Origin: Stenotrophomonas sp. VV52
GTDB lineage: Bacteria > Pseudomonadota > Gammaproteobacteria > Xanthomonadales > Xanthomonadaceae
Direction: 5' to 3'
Assembly (NCBI RefSeq): GCF_002893095.1
Contig: NZ_PKQQ01000011.1
Span: 62,001-126,000, forward strand
Length of the DNA: 64,000 nt
Under the pieces are notes generated by a model that was given only the letters and a program-made list of their open reading frames with translations, did no database searches and was not told the DNA's origin. This document shows, piece after piece, positions 53,053 to 62,285 of the stretch; within the stretch, counting starts at the first letter, position 1; the number at the start of each line of letters is the position of its first letter. The translations under genes were made by a program, and so were the position numbers.

Positions 53053-53146
53053 CCAGACATTATAGCCGCCGGACCCGCCGGATTGGACGTTGGCCCCCTG
53101 CCCCCGTCACAATCCCCGCATGCAACGAGACATTCACAAGGTTTTC

Positions 53147-53611
53147 ATGAGATCGACCGTCGCCGCGCTGCTGCTGGCCACTGCCGTGTCCGGGGCCCAT
53201 GCGGCCACGCCGGATCCGTCCATCGGCAAGGTGCTGGATACGCTCAAATACCCGTACGAGATCGACGAGGACGGCGATTACAAGCTGGTGTTCGACGTGG
53301 AAGGCGGTCGCACCCAGCTGGTGTTCGTGCGCTCGGCGGTGGAAACCTACGGCGAGCACCGGATCCGCGAGGTCTGGTCGCCCGGTTACAAGGCGGCGTC
53401 CGGCGCGTTCCCGGCCGAGGTCGCCAACCCCCTGCTGGAAGATTCGCAGGACGCCAAACTGGGCGGCTGGGTGAAACAGGACACGCTGGCGATGTTCGTT
53501 GTGAAGGTGGACGCCAACGCTGGCGCGCAGGCCCTGGGCGACGCCATCGAGGCCGCCACGAATACCGCCGATGCGATGGAAGCCGAACTGACTGGAACGG
53601 ACGAGTACTGA
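53147..53611 (+). CDS. Secreted YbjN-like protein
   Basis: 154 residues with signal peptide (TVAALLLATAVSGAHA). The mature domain IGKVLDTLKYPYEIDEDGDY, KLVFDVEGGRTQLVFVRS, YGEHRIREVWSPGY resembles the YbjN/type-III-chaperone-like fold, and an acidic tail follows. Probably periplasmic; role unknown. ATG 53147 has AAGG upstream (in-frame starts at 53090 and 53120 would destroy the signal peptide). It is 1 nt before the nudJ start, so it is in the nudJ-mnmA-hflD operon. Confidence 0.75.
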   Translation: MRSTVAALLLATAVSGAHAATPDPSIGKVLDTLKYPYEIDEDGDYKLVFDVEGGRTQLVFVRSAVETYGEHRIREVWSPGYKAASGAFPAEVANPLLEDSQDAKLGGWVKQDTLAMFVVKVDANAGAQALGDAIEAATNTADAMEAELTGTDEY

Positions 53612-53612
53612 C

Positions 53613-54074
53613 GTGGACGCAGCGCAGGACACCCGCTGGACGCCGCATGTGACCGTGGCCACCGTGGTGGTACGCGACGGGCAGCTGTTGCTGGTGGAAG
53701 AAGCCATCGACGGACGCGCCGTGCTCAACCAGCCGGCCGGCCACCTGGAACCGGGTGAAAGCCTGGCCGACGCAGCGCTGCGCGAAACCCTGGAAGAGAC
53801 CGGCTGGACGGTACGACTGACGGCCTTCATCGGCACCTACCAGTGGACCGCACCGGACGGCACCCCGTTCCTGCGCTTCGCCTACGCGGCCGAACCGGTC
53901 GCGCATGATCCGGCGCGGCCGCTGGACACCGGCATCCTGCGCGCGCTGTGGCTGGACCCGGCCCAGCTCCGGGCCGACCCGGCGCGGTTGCGCAGTCCGC
54001 TGGTCTGGGAGGTCGTTTCCGACTTCCTGGCCGGCCAGCGCCACCCCCTTTCGATCGTCAAGGAGATCGCATGA
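53613..54074 (+). CDS. nudJ: Nudix hydrolase NudJ-like
   Basis: 153 residues. The complete Nudix box GX5EX7REXXEEXG lies at 43-65 ([16 protein letters not shown], then TLEETGW). NudJ of E. coli removes phosphate from HMP-pyrophosphate and other nucleoside di/triphosphates. The order nudJ-mnmA-hflD is the E. coli order too, which supports the name. It starts at GTG 53613, 1 nt after the previous stop, and ends with an ATGA overlap with mnmA. Confidence 0.9.
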   Translation: MDAAQDTRWTPHVTVATVVVRDGQLLLVEEAIDGRAVLNQPAGHLEPGESLADAALRETLEETGWTVRLTAFIGTYQWTAPDGTPFLRFAYAAEPVAHDPARPLDTGILRALWLDPAQLRADPARLRSPLVWEVVSDFLAGQRHPLSIVKEIA

Positions 54075-55210
54075 GCACCCCGCGCATCATGGTCGGCGTC
54101 TCCGGTGGCGTGGACTCGTCGGTCGCGGCTTGGCGCCTTGTCCAGCAGGGCGAGCCGGTGGCCGGTCTGTTCATGCAGAACTGGGCCGATGACGGCAGCG
54201 GCGACTGCCGCGCCGAGGACGACCGCCGCGACGCGGTCGCGGTGTGCGGCCTGCTCGACATTCCGTTCCATTTCCGCGACTTCTCCAGCGAGTACTGGCA
54301 GGGCGTGTTCGAGCACTTCCTGGCCGAATACGCCGCCGGGCGCACGCCGAACCCGGACGTGCTGTGCAACCGCGAAGTGAAGTTCAAGCACTTCCTGGAC
54401 GCGGCCCGCGAACTCGGCGCCGAACGCATCGCCACCGGCCACTATGCCCGCGTGGCCAAGGTCGGTGGGCATTGGGCGCTGCTGCGCGGTGCCGACCGCA
54501 GCAAGGACCAGAGCTATTTCCTGCACCAGCTGGGCCAGGCCCAGCTGGCAGCGACCCTGTTCCCGATTGGCGACCTGCAGAAGAACGACCTGCGCCGGAT
54601 CGCCCGCGACGCGCGCCTGCCCACGCATGCCAAGAAGGACTCCACCGGCATCTGTTTCATCGGCGAACGCGACTTCCGCGAGTTCCTGGGCCGTTACCTG
54701 CCGGCGCGCAGCGGGCAGATCCAGGACCCGGACGGCACCGTCATCGCCGAGCACCCGGGCGTGTTCTATTTCACCCTGGGCCAGCGCGAGGGCCTGAACA
54801 TCGGCGGCGTGCGCGGCCGCCCGGCGGCGCCGTGGTACGTGGTGGGCAAGGACGTGGCCAGCAATGTGCTGTACGTCGACCAGGACCGCGAGAGCCCGTG
54901 GCTGCAGTCGACCCGGCTGCATTCGGAGACCGCGCACTGGATCGCCGGCGCCCCGCCCGCGCGGGAGTTCACCTGCACCGCGCAGACCCGTTACCGCCAG
55001 CCGGACGATCCCTGCACCGTGCGCGTGCGCGACGATGGCAGCGTGGACGTGCGTTTCGCGCGGCCGCAGCGCGCCGTCACCCCGGGCCAATCCCTGGTGC
55101 TGTATGACGACGAGGTCTGCCTGGGTGGCGCGGTGATCGCCGCCACCGACGCCCCACTGGAACAGCGCCTGCGCACCGCCCCTTCCCCCTTCGAGGTATC
55201 TGCTGCATGA
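54071..55210 (+). CDS. mnmA: tRNA-specific 2-thiouridylase MnmA
   Basis: 379 residues. PP-loop [15 protein letters not shown] at the N-terminus, catalytic Cys in [13 protein letters not shown] near 98, second Cys in [15 protein letters not shown] near 194, and the C-terminal beta-barrel with [13 protein letters not shown]. It makes the 2-thio group of U34 in Lys, Glu and Gln tRNAs with sulphur from the Tus relay. ATG 54071 overlaps nudJ and the stop overlaps hflD, a tightly coupled operon. Confidence 0.96.
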   Translation: MSTPRIMVGVSGGVDSSVAAWRLVQQGEPVAGLFMQNWADDGSGDCRAEDDRRDAVAVCGLLDIPFHFRDFSSEYWQGVFEHFLAEYAAGRTPNPDVLCNREVKFKHFLDAARELGAERIATGHYARVAKVGGHWALLRGADRSKDQSYFLHQLGQAQLAATLFPIGDLQKNDLRRIARDARLPTHAKKDSTGICFIGERDFREFLGRYLPARSGQIQDPDGTVIAEHPGVFYFTLGQREGLNIGGVRGRPAAPWYVVGKDVASNVLYVDQDRESPWLQSTRLHSETAHWIAGAPPAREFTCTAQTRYRQPDDPCTVRVRDDGSVDVRFARPQRAVTPGQSLVLYDDEVCLGGAVIAATDAPLEQRLRTAPSPFEVSAA

Positions 55211-55821
55211 GTTTTTCGATCGACGACCGCGTCCTTGCCCTGGCTGGCATCGCCCAGGCGCTGCAGCAGGTGCGCCGCATCGCCGAAACCGGCCATTCCG
55301 AGGCCAGCGTGGTCCGCACCGCGATCGACAGCGTATTCCGGATCGACGCCGACAGCCCGCAGGCCGTGTATGGCAGCGCGGCCAACGTGGCCCCGGGCCT
55401 GCGCCTCCTGCACAACTATTTCCGCAGCCAGGGCCAGGACGAGATCCTGCCGCGGCTGGCGCTGGCGGTGCTGCAGCTGGAGCGCCGTTTCGTGCGTGAG
55501 CACGCGGTGGTCGAGCAGGTCAGCCAGGGCATCGCGCGTGCCCGTCGCCAGGCGCTGGAACTGAACGACAGCGCCCACCCGGACGTGCTGGGCAGCCTGG
55601 GCGGCCTGTATGCCGACACCATCAGCCACCTCAAGCCGCGCGTGATGGTGCAGGGCAACCCGCACTACCTGGGCCAGGCCGGGGTGGTGGCCGAGATCCG
55701 CGCCCTGCTGCTGGCGGCGGTGCGCTCGGCGGTGCTGTGGCGCCAGACCGGCGGCCAGTACTGGGATTTCCTGATCTCGCGCAAGGCGATGATCGAAGCG
55801 GTGGATCGTCAGCTGCGTTGA
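55207..55821 (+). CDS. hflD: High-frequency lysogenization protein HflD homologue
   Basis: 204 residues, mostly alpha-helical: [74 protein letters not shown]. In E. coli HflD is a membrane-associated cytoplasmic protein that destabilises lambda CII; its host role is unclear. ATG 55207 overlaps mnmA (ATGA). A SMAG repeat begins 4 nt after the stop. Confidence 0.93.
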   Translation: MSFSIDDRVLALAGIAQALQQVRRIAETGHSEASVVRTAIDSVFRIDADSPQAVYGSAANVAPGLRLLHNYFRSQGQDEILPRLALAVLQLERRFVREHAVVEQVSQGIARARRQALELNDSAHPDVLGSLGGLYADTISHLKPRVMVQGNPHYLGQAGVVAEIRALLLAAVRSAVLWRQTGGQYWDFLISRKAMIEAVDRQLR

Positions 55822-55824
55822 CCG

Positions 55825-55850
55825 GTAGAGCCACGCCCTGCGTGGCTGCA
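55825..55850 (+). repeat. SMAG/GTAG REP element
   Basis: GTAGAGCCACGC, CCT, GCGTGGC. It is identical to the copy at 41633-41656. Confidence 0.8.
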
Positions 55851-55940
55851 ATGCGCCCGAAGCACGAAATCCGCACACACCGACTAAAGCTCCCGGGGGC
55901 ACGGCCGATACATTCTCCGTGCACCTCCCCGAGAACGTTT

Positions 55941-57131
55941 ATGTACTCACGCCTTTTCACTAGTCTGGCCGCTCCCCTGGTCCTGACCCTGCTGCTTCCC
56001 TTCGCCATCGGCTTCGCCTGGCCGGCCGCCCTGACCTGGGCGATCCTGACCACGATGACGCTCAGCTGGCTGGGCTTTGCCTGGTGGACCGTCCGCGCCC
56101 AGGCCCAGCGCTCGCCCGAACATGCCCGCATGATGCGCGAACAGGACCAGTTGCTGACCGAGCTGCGGACGTTCGTCGGCAACGAGATCGACGGATCGCG
56201 CGGCGAGATCGAACGCGCCCGTGACCTGATCCGCCAGGCCGTGGCCGGCCTCGGCGGCAGCTTCGACGCCATGAACCGCAAGTCGCGCCAGCAGAGCCAG
56301 GCGCTGGCCCGCATCGTCGACCGCGCCGGTGAAGACGGCGGCGCCGGCGTCGACGTGGCCCGCTTCGCCCAGCACGCCAGCCAGCGCATGGAGCAGCTGG
56401 TGGAAGCGCTGGAACAGGTGAGCGGCCAGAGCAGCACCACCGTGCAGCACATCGACCAGATGGCGCAGCACCTGGACGGCATCTTCTCGCTGCTGGAAGA
56501 CGTCAAGTCGATTGCCGACCAGACCAACCTGCTCGCCCTGAACGCGGCCATCGAAGCGGCCCGTGCCGGTGAAGCCGGTCGTGGCTTCGCGGTGGTGGCC
56601 GACGAAGTGCGCAACCTGTCCGAGCGCTCCACCACCTTCAACGAGCAGATCCGCAAGCTGGCGCACAGCTCCAAGGACGCCATCGCCAAGGTCCGCGAGA
56701 CGGTCTCCAACATGGCCTCGCGCGACATGGACCGTTCCCGCGAAGCCCGCCACGAAGCGGCGGCGATGCTGGACAACGTGGCCCAGATCAATGCTTCGCT
56801 GGGCGACGGGATGCGCGAAATCTCCGAGTGCGGCCGTGCCATCGACAGCAGCGTGGCCGAAGCGGTGCGCGCCCTGCAGTTCGAGGACATCGCCACCCAG
56901 GCCCTGGGCGGCGTGCACACCCACCTGGACCGCCTGACCTCGATCAACCGCGAAGCGGTGGGCCTGCAGGAACTGCTGCACAAGAATGGCGGTGTGTTTG
57001 ACGCCGAAGTGGCCACCGCCCTGCAGCGCACCGGCAACCGCCTGCGCGACATGCGCAGCGAGTGGGAGCGCCCGCCGCACAAGCCGGTGAGCCAGCAGAG
57101 CATGGCCGCCGGTGCGGTGGAACTGTTCTGA
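55941..57131 (+). CDS. Inner-membrane methyl-accepting-chemotaxis-like protein
   Basis: 396 residues. Two close transmembrane segments at the N-terminus ([36 protein letters not shown]) with no periplasmic sensor domain and no HAMP, then a long coiled coil. The conserved signalling tip [20 protein letters not shown] and [17 protein letters not shown] follows. It would signal through CheA/CheW from cytoplasmic or membrane cues. In some family members the C-terminal part resembles cell-division-linked coiled coils. ATG 55941 has GAGAA upstream. It is followed by an intrinsic terminator. Confidence 0.85.
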   Translation: MYSRLFTSLAAPLVLTLLLPFAIGFAWPAALTWAILTTMTLSWLGFAWWTVRAQAQRSPEHARMMREQDQLLTELRTFVGNEIDGSRGEIERARDLIRQAVAGLGGSFDAMNRKSRQQSQALARIVDRAGEDGGAGVDVARFAQHASQRMEQLVEALEQVSGQSSTTVQHIDQMAQHLDGIFSLLEDVKSIADQTNLLALNAAIEAARAGEAGRGFAVVADEVRNLSERSTTFNEQIRKLAHSSKDAIAKVRETVSNMASRDMDRSREARHEAAAMLDNVAQINASLGDGMREISECGRAIDSSVAEAVRALQFEDIATQALGGVHTHLDRLTSINREAVGLQELLHKNGGVFDAEVATALQRTGNRLRDMRSEWERPPHKPVSQQSMAAGAVELF

Positions 57132-57163
57132 TCGATGAGGGTTGCCGGCAACGGCAAAACGCG

Positions 57164-57186
57164 AAGCCCCGGCACTGCCGGGGCTT
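57164..57186 (+). terminator. Intrinsic terminator of the MCP-like gene
   Basis: AAGCCCCGGC/GCCGGGGCTT with loop ACT followed by TCGTG. Confidence 0.75.
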
Positions 57187-57228
57187 TCGTGTGTGTGACC
57201 TTTCCGCCTACGTGTAGATGACCGACCG

Positions 57229-57501
57229 ATGCTGTTGAACACTCATCCCCACCACGTACCGCAAGGCGCCGCCAGCGACGCGCCTGCCGACGTGCCCCAC
57301 CCGGCCCCGGCGCCGGCCGCGTTGCTGAGCGGACGCGCATTGTTGGCCGCATTGGAACAGATGGCGCAGGCGGAACTGGCGGTGATGGCAGGGAACGCAA
57401 AGAACGAACCATGCCTGGATCCGACGTTGGCGTGGTTGGGATGGGACATGGGCCTGTCAGGCGCCGAGATTGCGCGCTCTGAAATCCACAAAGCAACGTA
57501 A
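57229..57501 (+). CDS. Small hypothetical protein
   Basis: 90 residues. A Pro/Ala/His-rich N-terminal third is followed by an amphipathic helix (LLAALEQMAQAELAVMAGN) and LAWLGWDMGLSGAEIARSEI. It has no signal peptide. It follows the terminator of the MCP-like gene and precedes a SMAG repeat. The ribosome binding site is weak. I do not recognise a family; it may be a genus-restricted gene. Confidence 0.5.
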   Translation: MLLNTHPHHVPQGAASDAPADVPHPAPAPAALLSGRALLAALEQMAQAELAVMAGNAKNEPCLDPTLAWLGWDMGLSGAEIARSEIHKAT

Positions 57502-57507
57502 CACCGC

Positions 57508-57532
57508 GTAGAGACACGCCATGCGTGTCCCA
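57508..57532 (+). repeat. SMAG/GTAG REP element
   Basis: GTAGAGACACGC, CAT, GCGTGTC, in the convergent gap between the small hypothetical gene and the GGDEF-EAL gene. Confidence 0.75.
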
Positions 57533-57560
57533 CGGATAGGTTACGGAATGCACCGGCGAT

Positions 57561-60035
57561 TTACGGCGAAACCGGAATCCGCACGGCATCCATCGCGGCC
57601 CCAGCCAGCGACAATTGCCCCTGCGCCCCACCCTGCCGCAACCAGTGCGCCAGGTCCCGCGGGGTCAACGGCCGGGAATACAGATACCCCTGGATCTCGT
57701 CGCACCCCTGGCGGCGCAGCATCGCCTCTTCCTGCTCGGTTTCCACGCCTTCAGCCACCACCTTCATGCCCAATGCATGCCCCAGGTGCACGATCGCCTG
57801 GGTGACCTCGGCAGTACCGGTGTCGTGCAACATGCCCTGCACGAAGCTGCGGTCGATCTTCAGGCGGCCAACCGGGAAGCGGTTCAGGTAATGCAGGTTG
57901 GAGAACCCGGTACCGAAATCGTCGACCGCCAGCGGCACCCCGTGCCGTTCCAGCACGTCGAAACAATGCCGCAGCACGTCGGTGTCGCGGATCAGCGCCG
58001 ACTCGGTCAGTTCCAGCTCCAGCCGCTGCGGCGGCCAGCCATGCGCATGGCAGGTATCGATCACCCGCTCGGCAAAGCCCCGGTCGCGCAGCTGCACGGC
58101 CGAGACGTTCACCGCAATGCGATCGAACTGCAGGCCGGCACGGTCCCACGCCGCCGCCTGGCGGCAGGCCTCGGCCAGCACCCAGTCGCCGATGCGCACG
58201 ATCTCACCGCATTTCTCGGCAATCGGAATGAACTCGGCCGGGCTGCAATAGCCGATGCCCGGACGATGCCAGCGCAGCAGCGCCTCAATCGCCGGCGGCT
58301 GGTCGTGCGCGGCGTGCAGCAGTGGCTGGTAGGCCAGGCTGAACTCCTCGCGCTCGATCGCCCCCAGCAATGCATGCTCGATCTCCAGCCTGCGCTGGAT
58401 CCGCAGCAGGGCATCCTGGCTGTAGTACTGCCAGGTATTGCGCCCGGCTTCCTTGGCCGCGTACATCGCGGCGTCGGCCGCCCGCAGCAGCGTGTCGAAA
58501 TCGCCGTGCTCCTCGTCCAGCATGGCAATGCCCACGCTGGCGCCTACCTTCAGGGTCGTGTCGCCGCGCTGCAGCGGTTCGGCCAGCGAGGCGATCAGCT
58601 TGCGCGCCACATGGCCGGCGTCTTCCGGGTCGGCCAGGTCGCGCAGCACCACGATGAATTCATCGCCGTTGAACCGCCCGAACAGGTCGGCATTGCGCAG
58701 CACCTGGTGCAGGCGCGCCGCGGCGGCCTTGAGCAGCGCATCGCCGGTGGCGTGGCCGAAGGTGTCGTTGATGGTCTTGAAGCCGTCCAGATCAATGAAG
58801 AGCATCGCCAGCGCGGCGCCACGGTCGCGCGCTTCCTCGATGGCGTCGGCGGTCTGCTCGCGCAGCAGCATGCGGTTGGGCAGGCCGGTGAGCAGGTCGT
58901 AGTGGGCCAGCAGCTCGATCCGTTCGCTGGCTTCACGCTCGCGGGTGATGTCACGGAACAGCACCACGTAGCGCGTCGGCAGGCCGTCGCGGTGGTCCAG
59001 CTCGATCAGCACCTGGACCCAGACCCGCAGGCCGGACTGGCGGTAGAAGCACAGGTCCAGCTGTTCGGGCAGGCCGCCGGCCGCGATCCGCACCAGCGCC
59101 GCGTCGAACGCGTCGCGCGAGTCCTGGGTGTACAGCGCCAGGACCTGGTCGAGGGTGATGGGCTCCTTGCGCAGGCCGTGGATGCGGTAGCACTCCTCGG
59201 TCCACTGCGTGTGCCGGGTGAGCACGTCGATTTCGCAACCGCCGATCCGGCCGAGGGCCGAGACGCGATTGAGCAGCTCGGTGCGCCAGCGGATCAGCGC
59301 GTCGGTCTGGTGCTGTTCGGTGATGTCCTGGACCTGGCCCAGCACGCGCTGGATATGCCCGTCCGGGCCCAGCAGCGGCTGCAGCCACAGCCGCAGGTGC
59401 AGCGTGCCCTCCGTGCCACGCGGCAGCTCCAGCGCCAGCGTGCTCGGCTTGCCGTCGCGCAGCATGCGCCGCCAGGCCTGGCGCAGCAGGCCGCGCGAGC
59501 GCGTTTCGAGCTGCCGCAGCCAATGCCGGCGGCCGCCCAGCGGTGCGTCGCCCGCGCCCAGCAGGGCCCGGAATTCCGGCGACCACCAGAACTGGCGGCT
59601 GGCCGGATCCCACGACCAGCTGCCCATGCTGGCGATGCGCTGGGCTTCGCGCAGGTGCACCTGCTGCTCACGCAGCAGGGCTTCCATCTGCGCCTGCGCC
59701 TGCAGGTCGGCCGGCGCCGCGCGGGTGTCAGCCACAACCGGCTCGGGCACACTCAGCGTGAAGGCCAGCAGGTTGCCACCGGCGTCGTGCACCGCACGCA
59801 TCCAGCCGTCGAAGCGGCCGTGCGGCCCCCCCGGCAGCTGGCACGGCACCAGGCCGCCATCGGCCGCCAGCAGGCGCAGGTCCTCCAGCAGCGCGCCATA
59901 GGCCGCCACCGTGGCCGGCAGCCCGTGCTCGCGCGCGGCCGGATTGGCGGCCAGCGGGCGCCCGTTGCGGTCCAGGATCACCAGGGCCGACGCCAGGGGG
60001 TGCTGCAGCAGACTCGCGATGATGCCTTGGTCCAC
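57561..60035 (-). CDS. PAS-GGDEF-EAL cyclic-di-GMP protein with variant NGDEF site
   Basis: 824 residues. PAS-like sensor regions at about 1-100, 120-240 (SMGSWSWDPASRQFWWSPEF) and 250-370 (IGGCEIDVLTRHTQWTEECY), a GGDEF domain from about 380 with GRFNGDEFIVVLRD near 453 (Asn replaces the first Gly) and an EAL domain from about 560 with IEALLRW, ELTESALI, DDFGTGFSN and VVAEGVET. The EAL motifs look catalytic. The cyclase is doubtful, so net phosphodiesterase activity is more likely (inference). It has no transmembrane segment. It starts at GTG 60035. Divergent from the PAS kinase gene. Confidence 0.87.
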   Translation of the reverse strand: MDQGIIASLLQHPLASALVILDRNGRPLAANPAAREHGLPATVAAYGALLEDLRLLAADGGLVPCQLPGGPHGRFDGWMRAVHDAGGNLLAFTLSVPEPVVADTRAAPADLQAQAQMEALLREQQVHLREAQRIASMGSWSWDPASRQFWWSPEFRALLGAGDAPLGGRRHWLRQLETRSRGLLRQAWRRMLRDGKPSTLALELPRGTEGTLHLRLWLQPLLGPDGHIQRVLGQVQDITEQHQTDALIRWRTELLNRVSALGRIGGCEIDVLTRHTQWTEECYRIHGLRKEPITLDQVLALYTQDSRDAFDAALVRIAAGGLPEQLDLCFYRQSGLRVWVQVLIELDHRDGLPTRYVVLFRDITREREASERIELLAHYDLLTGLPNRMLLREQTADAIEEARDRGAALAMLFIDLDGFKTINDTFGHATGDALLKAAAARLHQVLRNADLFGRFNGDEFIVVLRDLADPEDAGHVARKLIASLAEPLQRGDTTLKVGASVGIAMLDEEHGDFDTLLRAADAAMYAAKEAGRNTWQYYSQDALLRIQRRLEIEHALLGAIEREEFSLAYQPLLHAAHDQPPAIEALLRWHRPGIGYCSPAEFIPIAEKCGEIVRIGDWVLAEACRQAAAWDRAGLQFDRIAVNVSAVQLRDRGFAERVIDTCHAHGWPPQRLELELTESALIRDTDVLRHCFDVLERHGVPLAVDDFGTGFSNLHYLNRFPVGRLKIDRSFVQGMLHDTGTAEVTQAIVHLGHALGMKVVAEGVETEQEEAMLRRQGCDEIQGYLYSRPLTPRDLAHWLRQGGAQGQLSLAGAAMDAVRIPVSP

Positions 60036-60179
60036 GCGGTATGACTCCGATAACGCACCCGACAGCCGGGAACGTAATCGTTAGCGGCGGATGCCGCCGA
60101 TAGTTGAGTGCCGCGTGCGCCGAAGGGGCCGCACCTACTACTATGGACCGCCCCTCCGACCCCGGACCTGTCGCGCCCC

Positions 60180-62282
60180 ATGCCTGTCGCCCCGCCCGGC
60201 CCGCCTGCCCAGCACCGTCGTGACCACCCGCTCGCCCGCGCCCTGCGCCGCGACCGCTGGCGGGTGGTGCTCGGTTACCTGGTACTGGCACTGGTCTGGA
60301 TCCTGTGCAGCGACGCGGCCGTACAGGTGCTCACCGCCGACCTGGGCACCGCCGCGCGCTGGCAGACCGCCAAGGGCGCCTTCTTCGTCATCCTCAGCGG
60401 CGCGGTCATCTACCTGCTGCTGCGCCCGCTGGCGCACCACGTGCTGCAGACCCACCTGCAGCTGGAACACTCCGAGCAGCGCCACCGCCAGCTGTTCGAA
60501 GGCAACCCCGGCCCGATCCTGGTCTACGACCTGGACACGCTGGAGATCCTGGACGTGAACCCGGCCGCGTGCAGCCTGTTCGGATGGACCCGCGAGGAGT
60601 TCACCGCGCTGCCGATGACCGCGCTGTGGCCGCCCGGCGACGAGCCCGCGCTGGCGGCCAAGCTGGAGCAGATCCGGGCCCAGCCCGGGCAGCTGTGCGA
60701 GATCACCGCCGACCTGCAGCTCAAGGACGGCACCGCGCGCAGCATCGAGATGCGCAGCAACTACCTGGATTACGCCGGGCGCCCGGCACGGCTGCTGATC
60801 GCCATCGACCGCACCCGCGAAGACCAGGCGCTGCGGCGCCGCGACCAGGCCCTCACCCGGGTCGAGGAAGCGCACGAGATGGCCCGGATCGGCGCCTGGG
60901 AAGTGGACCCGGCCACCGGGCTGGGCCGCTACTCCAACCAGGTCTACCAGTTGCTGGGCCGGCGCCCGCCCGAGGCGCGGCGCTGGCACCGCTTCGAGGA
61001 GCTGCTGGTGCCGGCCGACCCGGCCACCGCCGCGCTCACCGAACAGCTGCTGCAGGACATGCGCGGCGAACACGTGCAGATCGACGTGCTGCTGCCGCTG
61101 CTGGCCATGGACGGGCGCGCGCTGATGGTGCACCTGCGCGCCGAGCAGGGCAGCGACGACGCCAGCCGCCCGCTCGTGGTCGGCACGCTGCAGGACGTGA
61201 CCGAGCGCGAGCAATCGCGGCGCCTGCTGCGCGAGCGCGAAGAACAGTTCCGCGAACTGGTGCGGGTGCTGCCCGACGGCGTGGTGATCCTGTCCGAGGA
61301 ACATGTGCTGTATGCCAACGCCTGCGCCGCCGCCCAATTCGGCTATGGCCAGCACACCCTGCTCGGCGAACCGCTGGCGGCGCTGGTGGTGGCCGGCGAC
61401 CTGGCCCGGGTGCGTGCGCAGCTGTTCGCAAGCATTCCGCTGCCCAGCAGCGGCACCGAGGTGATCGGCATGCGCCGGCTCGATGGCGAGCGCTTCCAGG
61501 CCGGCCTGGCGGTGGGCGATGTGCGTTACGGCGGGCGCAACTGCAAGCTGCTGATCGTGCGCGACCTGAGCGAACCCGAACGCATCCGCGAGGCGCTGGA
61601 AACCAGCAACCGCGAGCTGCAGGCGATGGCCGGGCGGCTGTTCTCGCTGCAGGAAGACGAACGCCGGGCGATCTCCCGCGACCTGCACGACGACATCGGC
61701 CAGGCCATCACCGCAATGAAGCTGTCCGCCTATGCGGCGCAGGACGAGACCGACCCGCAGCGGCGCGGCGAGGACCTGGCGCAGATCATCCAGCTGGCCG
61801 ACACCACGGTAGGCAAGCTGCGCGACATCTCCACCCTGCTGCGACCGCCGCAGCTGGACGCGCTGGGGCTGGAAGCAGCGCTGCGCTGGCAGGCCGGGGT
61901 GTTGTTCCGTTCCTCACCGATCGAACTGCTGGCCGAGATCGACGCGCTGCCGCGCCGCCCGGAAGGCGACATCGAGCAGGCCTGCTTCCGCATTGCCCAG
62001 GAAAGCCTGACCAACGTGCTGCGCCATGCGCGCGCCAGCCAGGTGCACCTGAAACTGCATGACGTGCATGACCATGGCCTGCACCTGCAGGTGCGCGACG
62101 ACGGCGAAGGCTTCGACCCGGACGGCCCGCGCGGGCTGGGCCTGATCGTGATGCGCGAGCGCGCGCAGAGCGCCGGCGGTACCCTCAAGATCGAGTCGGC
62201 GCACGGCGCCGGCACCCTGGTCGACCTGTTCCTGCCGTACCGCAGCGACAGCGTGGCCACCCCCGATACGTTGGAACACTGA
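60180..62282 (+). CDS. PAS-domain histidine kinase (HisKA_3 type, RavS-like)
   Basis: 700 residues. Two transmembrane segments (WRVVLGYLVLALVWILCSDA, TAKGAFFVILSGAVIYLLL) and three PAS domains at about 100-230, 240-360 and 370-490 precede a NarX-type dimerisation domain. The phosphorylatable His is in ISRDLHDDIGQAITAMKLSA near 502, followed by an ATPase with AQESLTNVLRHARAS, DDGEGFDPDG and RGLGLIVMRERA. ATG 60180 is preferred; a GTG at 60108 precedes a -10-like TACTAT. It is 3 nt from the response-regulator gene, its evident partner. The architecture fits RavS/RavA-type kinases of Xanthomonas. Confidence 0.84.
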   Translation: MPVAPPGPPAQHRRDHPLARALRRDRWRVVLGYLVLALVWILCSDAAVQVLTADLGTAARWQTAKGAFFVILSGAVIYLLLRPLAHHVLQTHLQLEHSEQRHRQLFEGNPGPILVYDLDTLEILDVNPAACSLFGWTREEFTALPMTALWPPGDEPALAAKLEQIRAQPGQLCEITADLQLKDGTARSIEMRSNYLDYAGRPARLLIAIDRTREDQALRRRDQALTRVEEAHEMARIGAWEVDPATGLGRYSNQVYQLLGRRPPEARRWHRFEELLVPADPATAALTEQLLQDMRGEHVQIDVLLPLLAMDGRALMVHLRAEQGSDDASRPLVVGTLQDVTEREQSRRLLREREEQFRELVRVLPDGVVILSEEHVLYANACAAAQFGYGQHTLLGEPLAALVVAGDLARVRAQLFASIPLPSSGTEVIGMRRLDGERFQAGLAVGDVRYGGRNCKLLIVRDLSEPERIREALETSNRELQAMAGRLFSLQEDERRAISRDLHDDIGQAITAMKLSAYAAQDETDPQRRGEDLAQIIQLADTTVGKLRDISTLLRPPQLDALGLEAALRWQAGVLFRSSPIELLAEIDALPRRPEGDIEQACFRIAQESLTNVLRHARASQVHLKLHDVHDHGLHLQVRDDGEGFDPDGPRGLGLIVMRERAQSAGGTLKIESAHGAGTLVDLFLPYRSDSVATPDTLEH

Positions 62283-62285
62283 GTC

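Noticed and set aside
57615..60044. Plus-strand open frame of 809 codons opposite the GGDEF-EAL gene
   Set aside because: Antisense shadow; all PAS, GGDEF and EAL motifs are on the minus strand.
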